Below are positions 8,077-15,382 of a stretch of DNA of 64,000 bases, one piece after another. Origin of the DNA: Ectothiorhodospira marina (GTDB lineage Bacteria; Pseudomonadota; Gammaproteobacteria; Ectothiorhodospirales; Ectothiorhodospiraceae); NCBI RefSeq assembly GCF_900109495.1, contig NZ_FOAA01000010.1:1-64000 (forward strand), read 5' to 3'. Within the stretch, counting starts at the first letter, position 1. Each line of letters starts with the position of its first letter. The notes under the pieces were generated by a model. The model did no database searches, was not told where the DNA came from, and saw nothing but the letters and a program-made list of their open reading frames with translations. Both the position numbers and the translations under genes were made by a program.

Positions 8077-8613
8077 ATGCCCCCATCCCCCCCGCTCACC
8101 CTTTCGACCCACCGGTTCCGATTACTGCTCTGCCTGCTGACGGCCCTGTTCCTGCTGCCCGTCACCGCACTGGCCTCCGATCATCGCGTCAGTGCATCCT
8201 CGCCACTAGGGCAACTGATCACCACCGACAAGGACGTCAAGGTCTTCAAGACCCCGTACTGCGGCTGTTGCAATGACTGGGTCACCCATATGGAACAGGA
8301 AGGTTTCAGCGTCGAGGCCGTGGACGTGAGCCAGGAAGAGCTCAATCGACTCAAATACCATGGCGGGCTTCAACCAGGGATGGGCTCCTGCCACACGGCC
8401 TTCATCGACGGCTATCTCCTCGAGGGCCATGTGCCCGCCAGCGACGTGCGCCGCCTGCTGGAGCAACAACCGGATGTGGCCGGACTGGCGGTGCCCGGCA
8501 TGCCCGCGGGCTCTCCCGGCATGGAGATGGGTGACCGTTTTGATCCCTTCGACGTCATAACCTTTGATCGCAGTGGCCAAAGCGGGGTATTTTCTCAGCA
8601 CAATCAGGACTAG
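8077..8613 (+). CDS. DUF411 periplasmic metal-binding protein
   Basis: A 178-residue protein with ATG 8077 preceded by AAGAGGAAA. An N-terminal signal peptide (LLLCLLTALFLLPVTALA) targets it to the periplasm. The mature part has the DUF411 signature VKVFKTPYCGCCNDWVTHM with a C-G-C-C motif, then LQPGMGSCHTAFIDGYLLEGHVPA. Conserved Cys, His and Met residues suggest copper or other soft-metal binding, as proposed for relatives in copper-resistance loci. No copper exporter lies nearby, so the function remains open. The thioesterase gene follows after 16 bp. Confidence 0.85.
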   Translation: MPPSPPLTLSTHRFRLLLCLLTALFLLPVTALASDHRVSASSPLGQLITTDKDVKVFKTPYCGCCNDWVTHMEQEGFSVEAVDVSQEELNRLKYHGGLQPGMGSCHTAFIDGYLLEGHVPASDVRRLLEQQPDVAGLAVPGMPAGSPGMEMGDRFDPFDVITFDRSGQSGVFSQHNQD

Positions 8614-8629
8614 AGACCTCGCCGCCTCA

Positions 8630-9133
8630 ATGGAAAAACAGAACAAGACCCTCACCATGAGCGTGCTCATGACACCGGACATGGCCAACTTCACCGGCCA
8701 TGTGCACGGCGGGGCCACCCTCAAGCTGCTGGACCAGGTGGCCTACGCCTGCGCCGCCCGCTACGCCCACAACTATGTGGTCACCCTCTCGGTGGACCAG
8801 GTGTTTTTCCGCGAGCCCCTGCGGGTGGGTGAACTGGTCACCTTTCTGGCCTCCGTCAACTACACGGGCAACAGCTCCATGGAGGTGGGCATCCGGGTGA
8901 ACGCCGAGGACATCATTCACCAGAACGAGCGCCATGTGATGACCTCCTATTTCACCATGGTGGCGGTGGACGAGCATGGACGCCCGATGAAGGTGCGCCC
9001 GCTGGAAATCGAAACCCCCACCGAACGCAGGCGGTATGAAAACGCCGCCTTGCGCCGGGAATTCCGTCGCGAAATCGAACGGCGCAACGCAGAAATCCGC
9101 AAGACCCATGGCCCCAGTGACGATCGCCCCTGA
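8630..9133 (+). CDS. Hotdog-fold acyl-CoA thioesterase (YciA/BFIT type)
   Basis: A 167-residue protein with ATG 8630. The hotdog active-site region reads MANFTGHVHGGATLKLLDQVAYACAARYA, with the HGG and an acidic residue (D) typical of the acyl-CoA hydrolase subfamily. It is followed by VVTLSVDQVFFREPLRVGELVTFLASVNYTGNSSMEVGI. It likely hydrolyses acyl-CoA in the cytosol; the substrate chain length is unknown. The C-terminal 30 residues are Arg/Glu-rich and helical. Its 3' end overlaps the start of the MntA-like gene by 26 bp, so the two are likely co-translated. Confidence 0.88.
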   Translation: MEKQNKTLTMSVLMTPDMANFTGHVHGGATLKLLDQVAYACAARYAHNYVVTLSVDQVFFREPLRVGELVTFLASVNYTGNSSMEVGIRVNAEDIIHQNERHVMTSYFTMVAVDEHGRPMKVRPLEIETPTERRRYENAALRREFRREIERRNAEIRKTHGPSDDRP

Positions 9134-9500
9134 ACACTCCCGTGCCATCCAGGACCTGGCGCGGCGCCATGGTTGGTATCTGGCGGTTCTGTACGGTTCC
9201 ACTGCCCGGGAGGGCGCGGGGCGGGATATCGATCTGGCCGTATTGCCAAAAAACGTGCCGGACTTCATGACTCAGGCACGTTGGTTCAGGCAACTGGAAG
9301 AGATCCTGCCCGGACCGGTGGATCTTTTGGTGGTGCATGATGGTACGGGGCCATTGATCCGTTTCCACATATTCCGTGACGGGCAGTGCCTCTACGAGGA
9401 TGAACCCGGCCGGTTCCACCGTGAGCAGGACCGGGCCTTTTTCCTCTATGCCGACTCGGTTCAGTTTCTGAAACACGCCGAGGAGCCGCTGAAATCATGA
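9108..9500 (+). CDS. mntA: MntA-type minimal nucleotidyltransferase antitoxin
   Basis: A 130-residue protein with ATG 9108 inside the end of the thioesterase gene. The polymerase-beta-type motif is VLYGSTAREGAGRDIDLAV (G30-S31, D40-x-D42), with a further carboxylate strand in PGPVDLLVV. In characterised MntA/HepT pairs the MNT protein AMPylates a tyrosine of the HEPN toxin and neutralises it. The next gene overlaps it by 4 bp (ATGA) and encodes the HEPN partner, so the pair forms a complete type VII toxin-antitoxin module. The order antitoxin then toxin and the tight coupling fit that assignment. Confidence 0.85.
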   Translation: MAPVTIAPEHSRAIQDLARRHGWYLAVLYGSTAREGAGRDIDLAVLPKNVPDFMTQARWFRQLEEILPGPVDLLVVHDGTGPLIRFHIFRDGQCLYEDEPGRFHREQDRAFFLYADSVQFLKHAEEPLKS

Positions 9501-9910
9501 CCCCGGATCGCCAGGAAATCATCCAGCGAAAGCTCAAGCTGTTGAGACAATTCCTCACGGATATGGATCATTATGCGGCCCTGGATGTACCGGGCCGACG
9601 CAAGGAGCACTACGCCGTGGAGCGCCTGCTCCAACTCCTCTGCGAGTCTTCAGCGGATATTGGCCTGCAGTTGCTCCGCATGGAAGGACACTCGCTGGCA
9701 TCCAGCTATCGGGAAGTCTTTGCAGTGCTTCGTGATCGTCTGGATCTACCGGAAGAACTGGCCAGCTCACTGATGGACGCCTGTGCCATGCGCAACCTCC
9801 TCACTCACCTGTACGATACGATCGATATCGATCGCGTGATCACTACCATTGAACCCGCGCTGGAAGTCTACGGGCGTTTCGAGCAATGGGTGTCAGGGAG
9901 GATCACCTGA
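9497..9910 (+). CDS. hepT: HepT-type HEPN-domain RNase toxin
   Basis: A 137-residue, all-helical HEPN (DUF86) protein. The R-x4-H-x-Y catalytic motif is intact at R99-N-L-L-T-H104-L-Y106. In studied HepT toxins the Arg/His pair cleaves RNA and the Tyr is the AMPylation target of MntA. Start ATG 9497 overlaps mntA by 4 bp. Its 3' end overlaps the convergent HD-domain gene by 8 bp. No signs of decay are visible, so the module looks active. Confidence 0.87.
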   Translation: MTPDRQEIIQRKLKLLRQFLTDMDHYAALDVPGRRKEHYAVERLLQLLCESSADIGLQLLRMEGHSLASSYREVFAVLRDRLDLPEELASSLMDACAMRNLLTHLYDTIDIDRVITTIEPALEVYGRFEQWVSGRIT

Positions 9911-11171
9911 AGGTCGGCCTGTATTCACCGGGATGGCCAAAATACCCGGAAGCCAGCTCTGCCGCCCTGCCGGCCACCGCCTCCGGTGTGAACACATAAA
10001 ATCGCCACAGGCTGGCGTAACGCGCCTCCAGGGCCGAGATCTCGGCGCAGGCGGCGCTGGCCGGGTCATTGAGGCGACGCAGACCGGAGGCGGTCTCCAC
10101 CCAGGCCCGTGCCTCCTTCATCACCGTCAGGGCTGGGCAATAGACGATCACCTCCTCCGGCGATACCCCAAGGTCCGCGGCAAACACCGCCTCCGCCTCG
10201 GCGCGTCGGCTGCCGGAGTCATGATAATGCGCCACCAGTGCCGCGCGTCCGGCCGGCTCCAGACTGTCGGCGGACAACACATAGGCACGCTTGAGCAGGC
10301 GCCGCCCTGCCAGGCGTTGCGCCAGGTGACGCGCTCCCGCTGGTGCGCCGGGCTGTTCCAGCCGGTCCAGCAGGGTCCAGTCGTTGAGATGCAGCAACTC
10401 GGGCTCGCTCAGCCACCGGGCCTGCAGGGCCAGTTCCACCGCCTTGGAGATCATGGCTCCCGCCACCACCTTGGTGTGGTGGTAGTACACGCGTTCGGTG
10501 AGGAAATAGCGCATTCGCAGCAACTGCACCACCTCGGAGCGGGCATCGGGTCGGTCCATGCCATGGCGGGCCATGCGCAGGGCCAGGTGATCATCGGCCA
10601 CGGTGAAGTAGCGAAACACCCGGTCATCGAAATCCTGGGTCAGGCCGGTGAACAGGCTGTCGCGGCGCAGGTAATCCAGTAGGTCCGCATCCAGCGTGGA
10701 GGCAATCACCTCCCGGGCCCAGGTGGGCAGATCGCTGGGGGTCTCGCCCAGTAGCCCTGCCACCTGCGCATGAACCCCCAGCCGCTCCAGCTCGGCCCCA
10801 AGCGCTCCTTTCAGCAATCTCGCCATTCGATCACCCTTGTCGTGACGCGGAAACAAGCGCCGTTCATCTTCCAGGGTGTGCCCGAACGGAATATGGGTGA
10901 CGTCGTGCAGCAGGGCCCCCACACCGATCAAATCCTCCAGCTCCGAAGGCACCGGCGTGCCCTCGCGGCGTAAGCCATCGATCATCCGATGCGCCAGGGC
11001 GCAGGCCCCCAGGGAGTGGTCAAAACGGGTGTGCAGAGCCCCCGGATAGACGTAGTTGGCGGTACCCAGCTGCTTGATACCTCTAAGTCGCTGAACATCC
11101 CGCAAGTCCAGCACAGCCTGTTCGAGCGCGCTCAACTCGATATCCCCATGGACCGGATCCCGGATCACCAT
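9903..11171 (-). CDS. HD-domain phosphohydrolase (dGTPase/SAMHD1-like family)
   Basis: A 422-residue protein starting at ATG 11171 (MVIRDPVHGDIEL), where relatives of this family begin; GTG 11192 with GAGGGG upstream is an alternative. Metal ligands are visible as HTRFDHSLG, LLHDVTHIPFGH and STLDADLLDYLRRD, giving the H...HD...D HD signature. A helical C-terminal domain follows. Homologues of this COG1078-like group act on nucleotides, often dNTPs; the exact substrate is not evident. It is the last gene of the flgP-flgT-SDR operon, 27 bp after the SDR stop, and converges on hepT. Confidence 0.82.
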   Translation of the reverse strand: MVIRDPVHGDIELSALEQAVLDLRDVQRLRGIKQLGTANYVYPGALHTRFDHSLGACALAHRMIDGLRREGTPVPSELEDLIGVGALLHDVTHIPFGHTLEDERRLFPRHDKGDRMARLLKGALGAELERLGVHAQVAGLLGETPSDLPTWAREVIASTLDADLLDYLRRDSLFTGLTQDFDDRVFRYFTVADDHLALRMARHGMDRPDARSEVVQLLRMRYFLTERVYYHHTKVVAGAMISKAVELALQARWLSEPELLHLNDWTLLDRLEQPGAPAGARHLAQRLAGRRLLKRAYVLSADSLEPAGRAALVAHYHDSGSRRAEAEAVFAADLGVSPEEVIVYCPALTVMKEARAWVETASGLRRLNDPASAACAEISALEARYASLWRFYVFTPEAVAGRAAELASGYFGHPGEYRPTFR

Positions 11172-11197
11172 GGGTTTGAGGCGGCCCTGCACGCCCC

Positions 11198-11905
11198 TCA
11201 CCAGGGCAGAGCCTCGCCATCGAAAGACCAGAAACCACCGCTGTCTTCGGGAGTCAGCCCCTCCAGAACCTGCAGCATGCAATTCACACTGTAGGCAGGC
11301 GTAAACAGGGCATCGGCGGGCACATTGCGTTGGAAGGGCCTGGAGAGGGACGTATCCGTGGTGCCGGGATGCACTGAGGCCAGGGTGAGTTGTGGGTGGG
11401 TGCGTCGCATCTCAATCGCAAGGTTCCTGATCACCATGTTCAAGGCCGCCTTGGAGGCCCGGTAGCTGTACCAACCTCCCAGGGCATTCTCGCCGATGCT
11501 GCCCAGGCGCGCGGACACCGTGGCAAAGAGCGCCGGGCGACCATGGCGCATGAGCGGCGTCATGTGCTTGGCCAGCAGCAGCGTGGGCAAGGTGTTGACG
11601 CGAAAGTTCTGCATCACGAACTCGGGGTCCACCTGGGCCACACGCTTCTCGGGACCGTGCGTCCCTTCATGCAACAGCCCCGCGGCGTTGATCAGCCAGT
11701 CGATCTCGCCCATCTCCTGCGCCAATCGGGCCACGTCCGACTCATCAGTCACATCCAGAGAAACCCAATCTACCTTGGCGTCCTCCCATGCAGGTTGTGT
11801 GCTGCGGTAAGTGGCCACCACACGCTGAACCGACCCCCGTGCCGCCAGTGTCTGTACGAAAGCGGATCCGATACCGCCGGATGCGCCGATGATAAGGATA
11901 TTCAT
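11198..11905 (-). CDS. Short-chain dehydrogenase/reductase (CsgA-like)
   Basis: A 235-residue classical SDR. It has an N-terminal NAD(P) site ILIIGASGGIGSAF, an NAAG strand motif, the catalytic S in FATVSARLGSIG, and Y-x-x-x-K as WYSYRASKAALN. PGTTDT follows the active site. Substrate is unknown; CsgA-type relatives (C-factor family) are widespread. The ATG overlaps the flgT stop by 4 bp, so it is co-translated with the flagellar H-ring gene, although no motility function is known for this family. Confidence 0.87.
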   Translation of the reverse strand: MNILIIGASGGIGSAFVQTLAARGSVQRVVATYRSTQPAWEDAKVDWVSLDVTDESDVARLAQEMGEIDWLINAAGLLHEGTHGPEKRVAQVDPEFVMQNFRVNTLPTLLLAKHMTPLMRHGRPALFATVSARLGSIGENALGGWYSYRASKAALNMVIRNLAIEMRRTHPQLTLASVHPGTTDTSLSRPFQRNVPADALFTPAYSVNCMLQVLEGLTPEDSGGFWSFDGEALPW

Positions 11906-12795
11906 CGTTGGCTATCCCGCCTTGGTGGACAATTCAGGGTGGACAGGATCTCCTGGGAAAGGGTATCCATCACCCAGCCAAAACCTTCACCGTAATCCGA
12001 CTCGTAAAAACGCTGGCTGCCAAAACTGACACGTGAACTCACCAGCACATCTCCCCGGGACTCTCGGGCCGCGCGCCGCTGGCCCATCAACTCACCAGAC
12101 TCGGCTTTGAACAGATACACCTCCACCTCTGCCCGACGGCTGTGCCGGTTCCTCAGCATGCCCACGCTTTCATACCCAATATCGAGCACGAGGCCAGCCA
12201 CCAGAAAATCCACTCCCAACTCTGCCGCAATCCCCCTGGCCCGTTCCCGGACGCGGTCAGAGCGTGGATTGGGAAGGTTGCCGTTGAGGGGGGGGAACAG
12301 ACGGCGATGCGCGGCGCGATGAACCTCCAACGGCGTGTTCACTCCCACCCGGTGCAGGATCTCATTCGGAACGCCCATCTCCACCCCTGTAACGCCCATC
12401 AGGGTGTGCTGATGGGGCTTCAGGAGCGGGAAACTCACAGCGCCGATCCGCATCCCTGCAAGGGCCCCACAGCCAGTCTGAGTCTCCTCCACACGAACCT
12501 GAACGCGATAGAGATCACCTTCCTGGCCCTCGCTGATCACCTCGTAGCGAGACACATGGGTTCCAATCCGAAACCGCGAGTCATCGGACACCACCACACC
12601 CTGACTGAGACGAATCTCTCCCCGGATGGTGGTGCCCGATTGCGACGAAGCAGACCAGAGAGCGTCCTTCAACGCCTCCCTACGGGCCTCCGGAACACTC
12701 TGGATCGTGGTTGAAGCGACCCCCTCGGCCACAATGGCCTCTCCAACCACGAGGGCAGGCCACCACAAGAGCACGATGAGCACAAACCCTCTCAT
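11902..12795 (-). CDS. flgT: Flagellar assembly protein FlgT-like (H-ring)
   Basis: A 297-residue periplasmic protein with a signal peptide (FVLIVLLWWPALVVGEA). The N-terminal domain (VAEGVASTTIQSVPEARREALKDALWSASSQSGTTI) matches FlgT_N. A middle domain with AVSFPLLKPHQHTLMGVTG resembles FlgT_M, and the family's C-terminal region follows. In Vibrio, FlgT builds the H ring around the basal body and supports Na+-driven motor function. It lies directly downstream of a FlgP-like lipoprotein gene, as in flgOPT loci, which strengthens the call. No flgO gene is present here. Confidence 0.78.
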   Translation of the reverse strand: MRGFVLIVLLWWPALVVGEAIVAEGVASTTIQSVPEARREALKDALWSASSQSGTTIRGEIRLSQGVVVSDDSRFRIGTHVSRYEVISEGQEGDLYRVQVRVEETQTGCGALAGMRIGAVSFPLLKPHQHTLMGVTGVEMGVPNEILHRVGVNTPLEVHRAAHRRLFPPLNGNLPNPRSDRVRERARGIAAELGVDFLVAGLVLDIGYESVGMLRNRHSRRAEVEVYLFKAESGELMGQRRAARESRGDVLVSSRVSFGSQRFYESDYGEGFGWVMDTLSQEILSTLNCPPRRDSQR

Positions 12796-12810
12796 GAGAT
12801 CCCTTCGTGA

Positions 12811-13428
12811 TCACTGGTAGTAATAATAGGGTGCCTGTGAGCAATAGGGCTCGGTGCAGTGCTGCCAGTCAGGAACCCGTTGCCTTGCAGGCTGCAAAGG
12901 CACCACGCGGGTGGGCGGACAGGGACTTGCACCGCAATACTGTTGCGTGACCACAGGCTGAGGGGGAGCCACGGGTCTGGCCGGCTGGCAGAGGTGCGGT
13001 GCGGCAACGCATCGATAGAAATCCTGACCCACGGTGTACTCAAGCGTGGTCTCGTAGATATCATCTTCAATGAGCACCACGTCGATGACGCGCGCCCCCC
13101 GAATCTTCTTGTCAATGTAGGATCTCACTCTATCACGCTCACCCGCCATGTCACGCAAGCTACTGCCGCTCTCCAACTGGAGGCCATACAGTTCCTCGGC
13201 GAGATTGCGATAGGCATCGAGACGACTGGCCCGGATGGCCATGAGTTTCTGCTGCGACTGCGTCAGGTCGGATCTTGGCACACTGGTGCCATGCCCCCTG
13301 ACCCGAATGGTACGCTCTTCCATTGCCGTGTATTGATACCCTTGAACAGGCACTTGATAGGAGTGGGCACAGCCCCCTGTTAACGTTATAACACCCAAAG
13401 CCACAAGCACATACGCCATTTTTTTCAT
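12811..13428 (-). CDS. flgP: FlgP-like (LPP20 family) outer-membrane lipoprotein
   Basis: A 205-residue protein with a short signal peptide and a weak lipobox (LTGG-C20). A region typical of LPP20/FlgP proteins follows: IRVRGHGTSVPRSDLTQSQQKLMAIRASRLDAYRNLAEELYG. The C-terminal third is Pro/Gln/Cys-rich with repeated CxxxPC-like spacing and ends YYYYQ, which is unusual. FlgP is an outer-membrane basal-body-associated lipoprotein in Vibrio and Campylobacter. It is the first gene of the flgP-flgT-SDR-HD operon, downstream of a sigma-28-like promoter at 13577-13604. Confidence 0.75.
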   Translation of the reverse strand: MKKMAYVLVALGVITLTGGCAHSYQVPVQGYQYTAMEERTIRVRGHGTSVPRSDLTQSQQKLMAIRASRLDAYRNLAEELYGLQLESGSSLRDMAGERDRVRSYIDKKIRGARVIDVVLIEDDIYETTLEYTVGQDFYRCVAAPHLCQPARPVAPPQPVVTQQYCGASPCPPTRVVPLQPARQRVPDWQHCTEPYCSQAPYYYYQ

Positions 13429-13576
13429 TTTATTTCTCCGTGAGGATAACCAGCCTTAGTCATTCCAGAAGCGCTCAGACCGTCGGATTCCATGGTCACA
13501 GATGACACAGCGGGCCATTGCCCGAGGACAGACTGGACTGGAGCCCCAAGCTTTGCAGAAGCGGCCCTTATGGTTC

Positions 13577-13604
13577 GTATCGGCAACCACCACCAAGGAC
13601 TTTA
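13577..13604 (-). promoter_or_regulatory. Sigma-28 (FliA)-like promoter for the flgP operon
   Basis: On the minus strand TAAAGTCC (13604-13597) and GCCGATAC (13584-13577) are separated by 12 bp. The FliA consensus is TAAAGTTT-N11-GCCGATAA. The -10 matches at 7 of 8 positions and the -35 at 6 of 8, but the spacer is one base long. It lies about 150 bp upstream of flgP, and fliA is encoded in this window. Confidence 0.5.
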
Positions 13605-13628
13605 GGCATCACGGCCAATCTCTTGAAA

Positions 13629-15185
13629 ATGCCTCGCCTGCCACTCATTCTCGCAGCCCTGATCCTCGCGCCCTTGCCAACCATGGCGCTGGAACGCCCG
13701 GGGGGCGGTCATGCCCATCACGCGCATGATCCACTGGCACTTGCAAACACCCACGATCCCGGTTCGAACAGAGAGATGGCACAGGTACTGGCCGAAGCAC
13801 GGGCCCGCCTGGATGCCGGCAAGCCACTGGAAGCCCTTCGCCAATTACCCTGGCACCTTGAAGCCCTGCCAGACGAACTGCGTGCGCAGGCGCTGGACAT
13901 TCAGGCAGGCAGTGAAGCGGCTCTGGGCCGGACGATGGACGCCATCAAGACCTGGCACATTCTTTACACGGCCAGGATCAGCCCCGAGCATTCCGCACAC
14001 GCGCGCCGATCCATACAGGCCATGCTTCGGGGCCTCCCCCCGGGGGATATCAGGGCACTGAAACAGCGTGCCCGAAACCCCGCGACCCTGCACTGGCTGA
14101 ATGATGCCCAACCCGACGCCGATCATCCCGAGCGGAGTTTTCGGAGATTGACCGGCCCCGGGAGCGTAAAGGAGCTTCCTCAAGGTGTCTATCCGGAACA
14201 CGTTGCCGTCATCCTGCCGCTATCCGGTCGCTATGGGAACCTGGCCGAGGCTGTATTAAGGGGTGTGAAGGCATCCCACAGGGACTTGGCCTCGTCTCAG
14301 CGTCCGCAACTCAGCATTTACGACATGGGCGAGCCCCCGGAATCCGCCTGGCAGAAATACCAGGAAGCTGTCGAAGCTGGCGCAGAAATCATCATTGGCC
14401 CCCTCACCCGGGAAGCCGCGGCGCAATTCACTGAGCGACCCTCGCTGCCTGTACCGCTGCTCTTGCTCAATCAGCCGGGAGACGACTTCACGAGCACAGC
14501 GCAGGTCATCCAGTTTGCCCTGAAACCTGAACACGAAACCGCCCAGGTGGCCCACCTGGCCTACACCCGGGGTCACCGACGTGCCGCGATCATGGCCCCG
14601 CGGTCGTCGCTGGGGGATCGCCTGGCAAGCGCCTTCAATCATCAGTTCACTCAGCAGGGCGGGCACGTGATCTCCGTCCAGCACTATGCCCCGGCAGCCA
14701 CGGATTTTCAGGTCCTGCTGCGCAGGATCCTGGCTCGGAACGTGGACATGCTGTTTCTGGTCGCAAGTCCGGAGCAAGCCAGGATGATCCAGCCCCAATT
14801 GCGTTACCTGCATGCCGGTCATCTACCGGTCTACGCCACATCCCATCTCTTTGAGGTCCAGAACCGGCACGAACAGGATCCGGATCTGGAGGGCATCATC
14901 TTTCCGGAGATGCCGGCAATGCTCAGCCGGCAAGGTGCTCAAGGAGATGACAGGCGGTTACTTCATGGCAATCCAGCATGGCCCCACCTTGTCGCCATGG
15001 GCATTGATGCCTTTACCCTGATCCCTGAACTTGACCGCCTGCAGCGGGATCCACAGGCGACCCACACGGGGCTGACGGGTCACCTGAGCCTGGATTCACA
15101 GGGACGCCTGGTACGGGAATTCGACTGGGCCCATTTCCGCAACGGGCGGCCTGCCCCCCTGCAGGCGCACCAGGACGGCTCATGA
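13629..15185 (+). CDS. lpoA: LpoA/LppC-type penicillin-binding-protein activator
   Basis: A 518-residue protein with ATG 13629 and an N-terminal signal peptide (LPLILAALILAPLPTMALE). Residues about 45-170 are a helical TPR-like region. From VYPEHVAVILPLSGRYGNLAEAVLRGV onward there is a periplasmic-binding-protein type I fold, including IIIGPLTREAAAQF, RRAAIMAPRSSLGDRLASAF and VDMLFLVASPEQARMI. This matches the LppC family that activates PBP1a. Unlike E. coli LpoA no lipobox cysteine follows the signal peptide, so the protein may be soluble in the periplasm or anchored otherwise. The usual rsmI (yraL) partner is not next to it. Confidence 0.82.
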   Translation: MPRLPLILAALILAPLPTMALERPGGGHAHHAHDPLALANTHDPGSNREMAQVLAEARARLDAGKPLEALRQLPWHLEALPDELRAQALDIQAGSEAALGRTMDAIKTWHILYTARISPEHSAHARRSIQAMLRGLPPGDIRALKQRARNPATLHWLNDAQPDADHPERSFRRLTGPGSVKELPQGVYPEHVAVILPLSGRYGNLAEAVLRGVKASHRDLASSQRPQLSIYDMGEPPESAWQKYQEAVEAGAEIIIGPLTREAAAQFTERPSLPVPLLLLNQPGDDFTSTAQVIQFALKPEHETAQVAHLAYTRGHRRAAIMAPRSSLGDRLASAFNHQFTQQGGHVISVQHYAPAATDFQVLLRRILARNVDMLFLVASPEQARMIQPQLRYLHAGHLPVYATSHLFEVQNRHEQDPDLEGIIFPEMPAMLSRQGAQGDDRRLLHGNPAWPHLVAMGIDAFTLIPELDRLQRDPQATHTGLTGHLSLDSQGRLVREFDWAHFRNGRPAPLQAHQDGS

Positions 15186-15268
15186 TCCTTGGTGGGTGAG
15201 CCCCCATGTGTCTTATACTCGGGCAAAAATACGGTCGAGTGCCCAAACAAAAACCACAAGGAGATCCC

Positions 15269-15382
15269 ATGGATCATACCCTCACCACCGCCACCTGGTT
15301 CTGGCTACTGGTACCGATGTTGCTGTTGGTGCTGTTTTCGCTGGTGAGCCTGATGTTGCACAGCCTGCGGGGAGCCCGGTGA
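15269..15382 (+). CDS. 37-residue single-span membrane peptide upstream of the symporter
   Basis: An ORF with a strong AAGGAG about 6 bp upstream of ATG 15269. It encodes one hydrophobic helix (WFWLLVPMLLLVLFSLVSLML) flanked by MDHTLTTAT and a basic HSLRGAR tail. Its stop overlaps the symporter start as TGATG, so translation is coupled. No family was recognised. By position it could be an accessory subunit or regulator of the symporter, or a leader that tunes its translation. Confidence 0.65.
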   Translation: MDHTLTTATWFWLLVPMLLLVLFSLVSLMLHSLRGAR

